Below, piece after piece: positions 1-10,894 of a DNA stretch of 57,003 nucleotides. Both the position numbers and the translations under genes were made by a program. The notes beneath the pieces were generated by a model. That model had not been told where the DNA came from. It worked only from the letters and a program-made list of their open reading frames with translations, and did not search any database. Source of the stretch: Gymnopus androsaceus JB14 (taxonomy: Eukaryota > Basidiomycota > Agaricomycetes > Agaricales > Omphalotaceae); the NCBI GenBank assembly GCA_009733575.1, contig ML769729.1, forward strand, positions 11,455-68,457, read 5' to 3'. Each line of letters starts with the position of its first letter. Positions within the stretch are counted from its first letter, which is position 1.

Positions 1-1175
1 GTAGTTTTGATACTATATGGTCTTAACTCTTTTTTTTTTGGCTCGTAATTGGTCAGACAGCCTTGCCTGCTATGCTAGTACTGTCAACAGTACTGATTCA
101 ACTCCGGATACTGGCGGAACTGGACTGGCATCCTCAGACGCGCTACTGCTCAATGAATTTTGTGAACAATATCACCAATTTGGGACGGCCGTTACTCAGG
201 CTCACAACCAAGAAAGTGATGCTTTCCTCCTGGAGTGATTTGGACAAGATATCAATGATTTTTCTGCAAGTGTCAGCCAGGTATTACTTCACACTCTATA
301 CGAATCCACTGTATTGAACTCATGCAATTCATAGTACTCTTGTGTCTTTCCAGATCAATCAGAGTGGCAGACTCTCCGCACAAACCTCGAGCTAATACTC
401 CTTGATATCCACAGCCTTCACGACGAGGGTACTGAGCAATCCCATCATGGACGTCCAACAATTGTTTGATGAGAGCAAACTGGACGCCCTGGACGCCCTT
501 GCACAGTCATTAATTGGGATTTCTTGAGCTGGGCTTATACTCAGCGAACAACCTCAGGCATTGGTCAATTTTTGGGCCTCAGTTGTAATACTGTGAGGCA
601 ATCATTACTTGATTACGGACTTGCTCCATCTGGTGCCAATCCTTTCCCTTCAAACACAAACGATGCTGAGGTGGAAGGTGATATTCTTAACCCTGCACCA
701 TCCAACGCTCATACACAGGAAGAACTTCCTACTGAGGTCCGAAACGTAGCATCATCTATAGCCTCTTCATCAGGCTATTTGTCCAATATATCTGACGAGG
801 ATTTGGATAGACTTGTTCACGAGTTGCACTCACACTATCTGAGGGCTGGAATTCAAATCCTTGACAGTATGCTGAGGAACCTCGGTCATATTCTGCCCAG
901 AGAGCGCATTCAGCAATCGCTTATCCAGGTGGATCCTGTACATCGAGTTTTTGAACGCATTCGAATTCGAAGACGTCGCTACAATGTCCCTGGCCCAAAT
1001 TCCCTCTGGCATCATGACGGTCATCACCATGAGTTTTCTGAGCCTTTCGATTGATATTTATTGAAATCATTTCCTAGGACTCATACGGTGGGGAATTGTC
1101 ATCCATGGCTTCATAGATGGTTATTCTCGGATGATAACTGGGATGAGAGGAAGCAACAACAACTGTTCGCCAACA

Positions 1176-1183
1176 GTGCTCTC
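1176..1183. repeat. Target-site duplication, left copy (GTGCTCTC)
   Basis: These 8 bp lie immediately before the left inverted terminal repeat and are identical to 5443-5450 directly after the right terminal repeat. Length and placement match hAT target duplications. Confidence 0.93.
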
Positions 1184-4100
1184 TAGGGATCCGCACGTAA
1201 CCGTACTATACGGTTTACGGTTACGGTTTTACGGGTGGCCATAACCGTCCCGTACCCTCTTTTAGGCCAGAGTTTACGGTTACGGCTTAGACTCTGGCCG
1301 TTACCGTATTTGACTGTAAAAAGACGGCCGTATACAGCTCTTTACAACCCGTACTGGGATGAATATCCGTTTTATACGGACCCCACCAAGACAGAAGCAA
1401 ACTTGAAATGCTGTGACTGGATGGTAGGCTAATAGGCTGATAGCATCTTGCTATCAAGTTGTATCAATGTTCAGTGTTCAACGTAAACATTGAACATATC
1501 TCTTTGCCGTATAGTTCACTGGCCTGCACCCAATTTCTATCAGTGATTTTTTGGGGTAATACATCACTTTTACTAATATGACTCGCCACTGTTTGCGAGT
1601 GAATCCCGATTCCTGAAGTCAGTGAAGAGGTCATAGCCTGCCAACGGAGCCCGTGCACACAGTTTCAGATTTTGTCTTGATGACCCCTGCTTCATGATTT
1701 AAGAAGTCACAGCCAACGGGGCCCATGTGCACAGTCTCAGATCTCGTCTTGATAGCCGACCCCTGCTTTTCTTATAAAGGAGTAAGCATCCAGCATACTT
1801 GGCCATTGCACATTGCATCGAAATGACCTCACTAGCTGAACAAAATGGGTGGGAACAGTGTGCTCAGAATCCCGATGGGACACTCAAGGATGCAGAACAC
1901 ATTGACTTTGGGCATGATCCTGGCACAGATAATACACCTCTTGGTGGTAAGAAACCATATTCATATTCTCAGGACCCCCAGCCGTGCAAACAAACAATAC
2001 ACCCAATGCCGAGCCTGGTACAAAACTCAACATAAGTAATTTAACTTCTTCTCAGCTTTATTTCTTTATTTCTAGGACCCTCCTTGCGAAGGCATGGTAA
2101 GAACCAGCGGATGGATGATGCAGTGCGAGCAGAACTGGAGGAGGAGGAGGAAGAGGCACACTCTGGGTCGAACAAACGCAAAAGAAAGCCCCAAAAGGAA
2201 AGTACTCGGTCGAAAGCAAAAGCAAAAGATTGTGGCATATCTGACACTGAAGATGTTGCTTACGTAGCATCAGAGTCAGAGTTGGAGTTGGAGTTGGACA
2301 GTGAACGTGAAACTCGTATATCACCTGAGGAAGTAAGTAACACTCAAAGTTCGAACTTGAGACTGATTTTATTTTTTTTCAGCTTGCAGATGGTCTTCCA
2401 AGTAAAACTGTGCCTGAGGGAACCCATCGCACTGGGAAGAAGGAAAAACGTAAAAGTAAGAAGCCAAAGACCAGCAATACTCCCCCCGACACCACCACTG
2501 CTTCCTCGAATACCACAGCAACGGAGACCACTAAGGTGCCGTATAGATACCTTCTCTCTATTTGGCATTAGTTTTTTAACATCTTGCTCTTAGCCTATGC
2601 GCACTCGAAACCCTATTTGGAATTTCTTCACGAATGTAACCGATACAGACCATGGTGTTGCTGGTACTGCAGATGATAAATTTTATCGCTGTCGCCATGG
2701 TGAATCAACAAAGGTCTTGAAAGTTTCAAAGGCCATGCGCTTCTCCACAAATGGTAAGTCTCTCTTTGTTCAATTTGATAAAAGCCTTACTGGTCTCTGT
2801 AGGTTTAACTGGACATTTGAAGACTCACACACCTGATATGTATCGGTTTTGGTCATTACTTCACAGCCAAAAGTCACCCCTATCTGCAGAGGAGATTGAG
2901 ATTGCGGAGGGAAAGAAAAAATTTCCAGCTCGTGCAGAGTTGGTAAAGTATCTCAACTCACTGAGCTCTTCCGCTGAATGGCAACAGACTATTCGAGAAG
3001 TGTTTTCACGTTCAGCAGATGGCAAGCATGCAAGTTATTTCATACCTTTCTTAAATGTAATATGCTTACGGTGAATATCTCAGGGTGAATGGGATCAAGC
3101 TGTATTTGAGAAACTCTTGATTGAATGGGTGGTTAGTTGTGATCAACCATTCCAAGAGGTCGAACATCCAGAGTTCCGTGCACTGCTGGGTTATGTTTAT
3201 CATTGCTCAACAACCCTTCAAATACCCTCAGCAGATACTGTTCAGCGCCGGGTTATGAAAATTGGACAGACAATGGAAGATGAGCTACATGAATTTTTTG
3301 AGGTAAAATTGACCTTCTTTGAAGCTATATATTCTAAGCAGTGTATGCAGAAACTCGAGAGCCTAGTGTCGATCTCATTGGATGCATGGTCATCATCGAA
3401 TGGATATGCCTTCATTGCCATTGTTGCACATTATATCACAAACAATGGCAAGCTTGGTGAGTCGCTACCTGTATTTCTTCCATATTCTGATCTACAATTT
3501 TTTTTTCCTTAGAGGAGATACTCATCGACTTCCAGGAGCTTATTGGAGAACATTCCGGTGACAACATGGCAGATATTTTATGGAATACATTAAAGAAACG
3601 TTGTCTTATTGGCAAGGTAGGATTTACTACTTTTTACTATGCAGTCAATTGATCATCAACTCAGGTGCTCGCATTCATGATGGATAATGCCACAAACAAT
3701 GACACCCTAGTTGAAGCAATTGATCGTAAATGCAAAGCCAAAAATATCAAGTTTGATGCACAAAAATCACGTCTTCGTTGCATGCCACATACTGTACATC
3801 TAGCCGCTCTAAAGGTACGAGTTTTGGAAGCAGATAATTACCAGATTGACGGATTTATTTTTTCAGCTCCTTGATGCAATTGGTGCAGTTGAACCGGATG
3901 CGAAGAAGAAGGCAGCACCATATCAGGATGATGTGACTCATGCACCTGAGAGCAAGGATCCTGATGCTGACGGGTAGATGATGACGGGGATGATGGGAAT
4001 AGTGGCCCTATGCTATCAGGTATCAAGGGAACAGTACAAAAGGTTTGTTTCTTTTACAACATACATGCAATATGATATTAATGACTTATTTAGCTTCGAA

Positions 4101-5442
4101 AAATCATTTGCTCCATGCGATCGAGTCCTCAGCGCCGCCAAAGGTGGGCACAGGCTCATATGCTCATTCTAGATGTCAAAACACGGTGGTCATCGACACA
4201 ACAGATGCTAAGTGAGTAAAAAATAGATACCTGTGTTCACTTCCGAACTAACTTCTTTTCAGGTCATGCACTTCAGTACCGCCAAGCAATCAACAATTTT
4301 GTCGAGGAGAATCGTGATCTACATGGAGCGGAGCTTTCTGTGCGTGACTGGGATGCAATTGCAACTGTTGCGGGATGGCTCTACAACTTCCGGTCAGCAA
4401 CTAGCCAGATGTCCATGACTTCAAGACCCATGCTCTCCTCGACACATTCTACCTTCCGCGGCCTCGAACGTACAATCAAGGTCAAGCTTCGGTCACTCCC
4501 CGATGATGCGCCCGCAGAGCTTGTAGAGGGTTTAGCACAGGCCCACCGAAAATTAAGTGATTATTATTATAAGTATGATCAATCTCCATTCTATATCTGG
4601 GCTGCATGTACATATTATCACATTTTCAGTCCTTACTATATGCTCAAACAATAACAGTGCTTGATCCTTGCTTCAACTACAAGAAGCTCAAGAAGGATTA
4701 TGCTGGTGATCCTGATCTTCTTTCCTATCTCAAAACTCAGAAGGAAGCACTTCGGGAGTATTTTGATGAGTTCTATCCCACATTGTCATCTGATACTACC
4801 ACATCGCAAGCTCCGTGTACCACCAGGGAAGCATCTAAGCGACCTGGTGTCATTAACTTCGCTGAGTTGGATTTGGGGTCTGACAATGAAGATGAAGGTG
4901 ATGAATTGGCACGCTACTTCGATGCACCACGTGCTTCATCTGAAACCGATCCTGTTCAATGGTGGTTTACACGGAAAACCGAGTCTCCTCGCTTATATTG
5001 TATGGCCCGTGACTTCATGGCAATCCCAGGTATGTCTCTCGCAATGTTTCTCTCTTTTTATTATGTTTAATAATTTTTTTCAAGGCTCTGCTGTCGCTGT
5101 TGAGCGATATTTTCTCAGGTGGTAGAGATACTATCTCCCTCCGGCGTTTGCGTTTGAAGCCAGCAACAATTTGCACGTTGATGTTAGTGAAGCATCATCT
5201 TAGACTCAAGCGGAAGGCATTCGAGGATGCTTTTAAAGCTGCATTGGAAGCTGAGGGGTTTGAATGAATTTTTTTTGCTTACTATACGGCTGTAATACCT
5301 GTACCGTATACAGTACATTTACTGTACCGTACCATAAAAGACTTTCAGAATAGTTTACGGTTATGGCTTGGATGCAAGATTGACCGTAAAGACACCGTAA
5401 GGCTTATGGCCGTAACCGTATATGGTACGGTGCGGATCCCTA
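1184..5442 (+). mobile_element. hAT DNA transposon, full length, nested in the integrase gene
   Basis: The ends are inverted: TAGGGATCCGCAC at 1184 and its complement ending at 5442. The 8 bp GTGCTCTC flanks both ends directly (1176-1183 and 5443-5450), as expected for hAT insertion. The 100-250 bp inside each end are packed with TACGG/CCGTA/TTACGG words, which look like subterminal transposase-binding repeats. A multi-exon hAT transposase reads in the same orientation between the ends. The precise rejoining of the host coding frame supports these boundaries. The transposase is broken, so this copy is probably non-autonomous now. Confidence 0.93.
1823..5267 (+). pseudogene. hAT transposase, multi-exon, frameshifted
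   Basis: Reading through about a dozen short introns gives, in order: an acidic and Lys-rich N-terminus, a BED-like zinc finger (RNPIWNFF, YRCRHG, LTGHLKTHTPDMY near 2600-2840), DAWSSSNGYAF with a catalytic-type Asp (about 3380), MMDNATNND (about 3680), CMPHTVHLA (about 3780), DVKTRWSSTQQML (about 4175), LDPCFNYKKLKK (about 4660), and the C-terminal dimerisation region (WW near 4960, SAVAVERYF near 5090, GGRDTISLRRLRLKP after it). Two breaks are visible. Near 3975 the frame hits TAG and the matching acidic stretch continues one frame over. Near 5113 an extra base separates VERYF from SGGRDT, which disrupts the conserved ERxFS(S)GG motif. The protein would move hAT elements if intact; this copy should be inactive. 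Confidence 0.85.
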
Positions 5443-5450
5443 GTGCTCTC
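5443..5450. repeat. Target-site duplication, right copy (GTGCTCTC)
   Basis: This is the right-hand twin of 1176-1183. Keeping a single copy restores the integrase coding frame. Confidence 0.93.
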
Positions 5451-6330
5451 TCTGTTTATCTCTGCTACAGAGCAATATGGGCTTCCTTCACGGGTTCGCG
5501 GGGATCATGGAGTAGAAAATATATGGGTTGCTGCTTTCATGGAGCATGTTCGAGGTGCAGGTCGCGGATCTTATATATGGGGACGGTAAGAAATGTTACT
5601 TTGACAAGCGCAACAAAATTCATGTCTCTTCTAGTTCTGTTCACAATGTACGGATCAAACGGCTATGGGTTGATGTATCCAATTATATTTCACAGCATTG
5701 GAACGAATCTGTTCACTTCGCTGGAGCTTTGACATAGTCTGGACATCAATAACACAAACCATATATGGCTGCTGCACTATCTCTTTCTAGGTACTATCAA
5801 TGAAGCAATAGGTTTCTGGGTAAGAAGCTGGAATCAGCATCGTATCAGGCAGCGGGATGGTCCCAATCGTAGCCCTGAAGATATGTTTGGATTCGATATG
5901 CTTGTTCGAGGGATGCGGGGTGATTCGGTGGACCAGTTTGCAGTGTCAGATGAAGAGCTGGAGGTTTTTGGGGTTGATTGGGAAGGGCTTCAGGATGAAA
6001 CCCTGCTTCGAGCACTTCGTAGGAATTATGCAAACAAGGAAGAGACAAGTACATGGCATGGACAACATGGCCCTCCTCCAAATCTAAACAAAGTGCAGGT
6101 AGACCCACCTTCCGGTCTACTGACTGCAGACCAGATTCGAGGCCTCGATGATGCTCTTCAGCACATTACTCGAAGCTCTGAGCAGGCTTGTGTGGTCGAT
6201 CTTTGGGTTACTGCACTCGCACATGTTCGTACACTGTACCCTCATGAGTTTTAAGTAGTCTGTGTTCATATTTAGCTATAAATAATTTACCTGGATGCAC
6301 GTACAATCAGGTAGCTTATATTGGCATATT

Positions 6331-6879
6331 TAGGGCAATGCACCATACCATATACGGTTACGGCTATGCAGAAAATGGCTGCATCCTGTATTGGTTTTGA
6401 GCTTGACAGTGCAGTTACGGTATGTCATTTTCTGTACCGTATCGCCATAAATGGCGATGTTGAGACCGGGAAAAAAATCTCGTTGGCCTAGAAATCATCC
6501 GGAATCTCTTCCAGCTGATCATGAATTTGTAGCATACTTTTCGAAAAACGTGCATTACTGATTTTGTTTACATCCAAACAAAAATGCTCCACTTTGGATG
6601 GGCCTAGAGCTCCAATGGCCAATGAGAGGCCACCATTGTAATACGTGGAGCGTAGAATTATGAAGAGCGTTTTTTCAAAAGTATGCTACAAATTCGTGAT
6701 CAGCTGTCATTGAGCGGATATTCAGCTGTACTGGCAGCGGCGAACCAATATGATCAGTACTGGGGAAGCTGCACATACACCATATATATATGGCTCCTTC
6801 AAATCCTTTAACGGTACAATTTTTTAACCAAAAACAGTGACCGTATAATCCATAAATACAGCTACGGTACAGAGCGCTA
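6331..6879. mobile_element. Short non-autonomous relic of the same hAT family
   Basis: The 33 bases from 6331 (TAGGGCAATGCACCATACC, then TATACGGTTACGG) match 28 of 33 bases of the complemented right end of the hAT at 1184-5442. The sequence ending at 6879 is a weaker inverted match (about 13 of 17). TACGG/CCGTA words occur inside both ends (6350-6440 and 6810-6870). There is no transposase coding and no clear 8 bp target duplication (GGCATATT against GGCCACCA), so the right boundary is inferred. Confidence 0.55.
6512..6706. repeat. 195 bp foldback element (MITE-like) inside the hAT relic
   Basis: The arms 6512-6550 and 6668-6706 are inverted copies, 39 bp each with about three mismatches, both ending in CAGCTG. 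The middle carries a further partial pairing (GTGCATTAC near 6551 against GTAATACGTG near 6640). No coding potential is seen. The class is unknown because no target duplication was recognised. Confidence 0.7.
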
Positions 6880-8647
6880 GGCCACCACATATGCTGTTGT
6901 CTTGACAGTTACAAAAATATATATTATTATACATTAGCAATTGCAACTTGATAGCTTGATAAGTCCATTGGTCTGGTATCACCAAGTTGAATGAAAATAT
7001 GTGGAGGAAGGCATGGAATATGCTTCGAAGATCTTGATCCTGAGTTATTGCATGATCAAGGGCGGGTGTCTATATGACATTTGTAGACTTGGCGGCTAAA
7101 TTAGGAACCATGGGTTGAATTGAACTAAAGGAAGCTCTTCATCCAAAGCTGAACTAAAGGAGGTCCTAGGTTTAAAGTTGAACTAGTTTTATGGGAAGGT
7201 GAAATTGTTGTCAATGAAGAAGAAATTAGGGGGAAATGGGGGAAAATCCAAGCAAAATGGGAACAAAATGTAGACTAATAGGCACAGTTCATAGGCTCGT
7301 GACCATCCGTTTCTATTTGAAACTATGGCACAGCCATCTCAGACCGAAGGATCCATAGACGTTTCTGAGAAACGGCTGGTCCAAACGGTAGCGATTTAGT
7401 AGGGTGGACATTTTGTGACTTTTTTTCAGTTGTAAAAATTGTGTTTTTAAGATCAACATATTTGTACGTTTCAAGACTCGGGCTTTCGAATGGTATAAGT
7501 GTCAAAATTTGAAAAATTTGAAAGTTTATAGCCTACTAATGTACCGGCTAGTGTGGCGCTAAGTAAGGCGTCAAACCGAGCCCAGCATGTCCTTATTAGC
7601 GTTATACACTCAAAAAAAGATATTTTTTTGTATATATGAATCGACGCAGAATTCGTCGAACTATTGAACGGACATGATCCCTCAGAAACAAATTTCTACG
7701 AGTGAAAAAAAGTACGATTCTTCCAAGGCCGTGGTCACAGAGGTGACCCTGCCATTGTGACGACCGTTCGGACCAGTCCCTCCATAGGAATTTCCTTCGT
7801 TTATGGTACAAACAAACGGATTTGGCTGTTTACGCCAAATAAATTACGTAGGTGGGATTGGTCGCGAGTCTACACAGTTCAAATCAATCCCTCCAAAGTT
7901 GAGACAGTACACCTCTGTCAAGAACAAGGCTAGCATGAACAGATTGTGCTATGCCCTTCTTGATAGATCATGAGTTGAATAAATATAGTGCTGAGTTAAT
8001 GTATTGCAACTGACTACTAAAATATGCACGGTAACAAGTAGCAGTATTATTACCCTGAAGTCGAAGCTAAAGTGACGGGATCGAAAGTTCAAGTTGGTCG
8101 AAAAGTTGAAAGTTCAAGTTGAACATGTGATTTGGAGTTGAAGCTGAAATGCAAAGTTGAAATTTGAGTTGAAGTTGGAATATTTGGCGAAATCTGATGC
8201 CATATCCAAATCATATTCCCAACCAGGGACTAATCGCCAGAGGATTCAGTTCTACATAGATCTTTCTAGATCTGATTCCGCCAGCGAACTCATACATCGT
8301 CTGAACTCACATCCCGAATACCTCTTCCTCCAACGTATAGAAATAATGAATCACATCTTGATTAAACATTGACTCACTTGTCCAGTCCAAGTTGCTAGTC
8401 GCTGGCCCATCTCATGATCATGATCATCCAACACGAATTGAACAGAAATTGACCAGTGTAATCAATACTGGTGGTGAACCCCATGTATCATTCGGAGTAC
8501 GATCACATTCTACAAATAATCGCAGCGAGCTTCCTTTAGTTATTTTGGTCTTTGTTTTTCACCTTCGTGCGCCTTCATCTTCAATCGCGTGGAACGCGTA
8601 AGCGCCGATCGATGAGTATTTGGCAGCTAGCTTCACGGCTGATTGGG
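6880..8647. other. Repeat-rich intergenic DNA without a recognisable gene
   Basis: This is AT-rich with only short open frames. 8080-8190 is rich in a degenerate GTTGAAG/AAGTTGA word that also occurs near 7100-7190. I see no domain, no splice pattern and no paired ends that would define an element. Confidence 0.5.
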
Positions 8648-8905
8648 GTCAAAGTCCTCAGCGGGGTGCTTCATGGTGAATTTGAGAATGGGAGGAAGTG
8701 AAGTGCGTGCTACGGCAGCGAATCATTTATGGATCCTGTCAGTTTTCAACGACATGCAATGATGGGTGGAAAGCATGTCACATATGTTGTGCTTGAAGTT
8801 AAAGGAGAGCGATACATGGTTTCGATGATTGTATATTTGATGTTGAGGCATAAGTCGATACTGAGATATACCGACATTACAACAGCGAAACAGATCTAGA
8901 CTTCA
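8648..8905 (-). pseudogene. Duplicated promoter and first codons of the DUF7587-like gene
   Basis: This segment is clearly similar, over about 250 bp in the same order, to 28090-28355, which holds the start codon and upstream region of the gene at 27261-28116. On the minus strand the start codon is at 8674 and the first nine codons (MKHPAEDFD) match; similarity then ends, so almost all of the coding part is missing. Small indels separate the copies, for example CTCCTGTCAGTT present only in the 28 kb copy. It is a relic of a second gene copy or of a mobilised 5' flank. Confidence 0.75.
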
Positions 8906-9537
8906 TATGAGCCCTCAACTCAAGTCCTCTGTCGGACGGGATTGTTGGCTTGCTGGCAATGACTGATCTTACTACTTATAACAGTGTAATAGAGTTAAAC
9001 CCTATAGAGTATCTCCATATATACCCCCAAAATCTTTGTGTCAGGACCCAGGACAATTGTTTACATTCCACTTGAATATGTAAATTCAGATGCAATACAG
9101 ACAGTGGTTGAGACTCCTTTCGCAAAGCTAAGGGAACCTGGTCCATAGTATCAGAAGTGTTGCCACAATATTTACCTGGGATGATCAAAACAAAAAATTT
9201 AGATCATGATGGTTTGTATTACATTGTATGGGGTATGAGCTGATGACTCTACATCTATGACCTAGCTATTGGGAACAATCATTAGCGAAACCTGAACTTT
9301 TTCTTAAGGTCCCCAGAGAGCTCTGACAACTGTCAATCAAGCTGTCAAACTTCTCCAGCTTCTCCAGTGCTCTCTGGAATAGGTAGTCTTGCTCCAGAGA
9401 TGCTTCAAATGTATTGGTTTTCTCCAGCGAAAATATAGGTTTTGCTGATGATGATGTTGCAGCAATGGTATAGAAACAGCCCGATCTGAGTAGAAGTCAC
9501 TGAACTACCCTCCATATCATTTAACACAACATCTACC
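8906..9537. other. Intergenic upstream of the membrane protein gene
   Basis: No gene was recognised. The last 100 bp before 9538 would hold the promoter of the membrane protein gene, but no clear TATA box is seen. Confidence 0.4.
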
Positions 9538-10894
9538 ATGACACCAGAAGAGTCAGAAGAAATTGTAGCTGTTGGAACTGCATTATTTCAAAATATTTCT
9601 GCCTCAATAATATTTGGGAGTGGACTTTTTGGTAGGCAATGTGTATAAAGGTGGTGGAGAAGGACACTTATTTAACAGGCTGCTACCAGGGATCTACATA
9701 CTCGCTTTCATCATTAGCATGCATATCATTTTGTGCGCTTATTGCCAAGTTCAATATTCTGTTATACTAACACCTAAAATCACACTGTAGGCGAAAGAGA
9801 AATGATGGATGGGCACATAAAGCCTTGATCGCAGTCCTTCTGGCAGTATTTGCAATGACTGGCACCCTTTGCACTTGCGCTATTGCATCCAATTTGATCC
9901 TTGTCAAGTTTACCTTGGTGGTGTCACTTTTAGGGGGTCTCCAGGCACAAGAAATGGCTGCCAACTTGAAAGTCATTATAATCTTCATTTTAGCAGACTG
10001 GTCTACGAATTTTATTGTGATTTCTGCATAAATACTTCATTTTGGCATGAGACTAATATTTTATCCCATATACAGTTTTTAATTGCTGATATTGCTATTG
10101 TTTGGAGAGCTTGGGCACTGTGGGTAGAAAATAGGCTGATTAAATGGACACTGTTCATTATTCTACTGGCAGACCTTGGTGATCTTTTCCGCCATATTTG
10201 TTGACATATATACTGACATTGGAGATTATAGGTATCAGCATTGCTGATGCCATTATTGACACTAAAGCTGATATCAGCATCAATGATAATGTTATAATCA
10301 TGGATTCACTCAATACTGCGCTCAATTTGACAGTAAATGTTGTGGCAACATCCCTGATAGCTCATCGGGCATGGTGGGGATTGGGCACTGCATGCACTTC
10401 CATTGAAGATACTTATTACATGTCTTGTTATAGGAGACATCATCAATCAATGCATACAATATTGCGCAACAAGAAAACACAAGTGGAAGCAATCCTTCTA
10501 CTTATGGTTGAGTCTGGTGCAATTTTTGGTGTGGTGCAGGTCTGTGATTTTCTCAAGGGTCAGGAGATACCCATACTTATAGCTTACTACATGAAAAGGT
10601 AACCAACCTTGTCTTTGGTACACTGGACATTCAAGCAACCAACTTCTCCCCTGTTGATAAGGCCACCGTCTTGGTTCAAACACTATATATATACAGTGCT
10701 GTAAGTCTGATTCTCTTCTAATACCAAATTTCAATACTTGAAATGTATTATTCAATCTGGTGTTCTTTAACCTATAGGCTCTGAACCCAGTTGCTCTTGT
10801 CATCCTGGTTCGAACAGAAAACACCTATGAGCACAGTTTTCATTTGGAAGATTTCACCTCCTTGCAAATTAATTCAGTCCCAAATGTTAACTAA
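9538..10894 (+). CDS. Basidiomycete multi-pass (about seven-TM) membrane protein, multi-exon
   Basis: The start MTPEESEEIV is followed by hydrophobic segments joined across introns. Exon 1 is 9538-9631; exon 2 is 9690-9732 (IYILAFIISMHIIL) and splices precisely to exon 3 at 9791 (RKRNDGWAHKALIAVLL). Further membrane segments follow: ALIAVLLAVFAMTG, the 9930-10015 stretch, LIADIAIVWRAWALW (about 10077), LIKWTLFIILLADLG, LNLTVNVVATSLIAHRAWW (about 10340), VEAILLLMVESGAIFG (about 10485) and a last one near 10780 (ALNPVALVILV). The stop is at 10892-10894. The layout, with WRAWALW and AHRAWW after TM segments, is typical of a large basidiomycete membrane-protein family of unknown function. The exon limits at about 10540-10600 are unclear, so a frame problem there is possible. 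Confidence 0.65.

Larger units (their letters stand above)
1..6254 (+). pseudogene. Integrase-core (DDE) protein gene, decayed and interrupted by a hAT transposon
   Basis: Pieces in + frames read as the fungal integrase-core family. There is a helix-turn-helix-like segment near 530-600, then VPGPNSLWHHDG near 990-1020, RWGIVIHGFIDGYSRMITG near 1086-1140, and after the insertion [46 protein letters not shown] and a C-terminal acidic region ending at 6254. Removing 1184-5442 plus one 8 bp repeat rejoins the frame exactly (codons for VLS then [10 protein letters not shown]). Breaks seen: TGA at 236, 467, 470 and 5730, a frame change near 5700-5720, and no usable splice donor near 1032. The Glu I expect in the RIERLW motif is Lys. 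A normal intron (about 5588-5634) follows GSYIWGR. The 5' end may lie outside the window. I infer a dead domesticated or transposon-derived integrase gene; the catalytic role comes from family knowledge only. Confidence 0.8.

Noticed and set aside
2041..2324. Minus-strand frames opposite the acidic hAT exon
   Set aside because: Ser/Pro-rich mirror of the Glu-rich transposase coding on the other strand; no motif and no splice support.
6323..6887. 8 bp target duplication around the short hAT relic
   Set aside because: GGCATATT and GGCCACCA agree at only about half the positions, not enough to claim a duplication.
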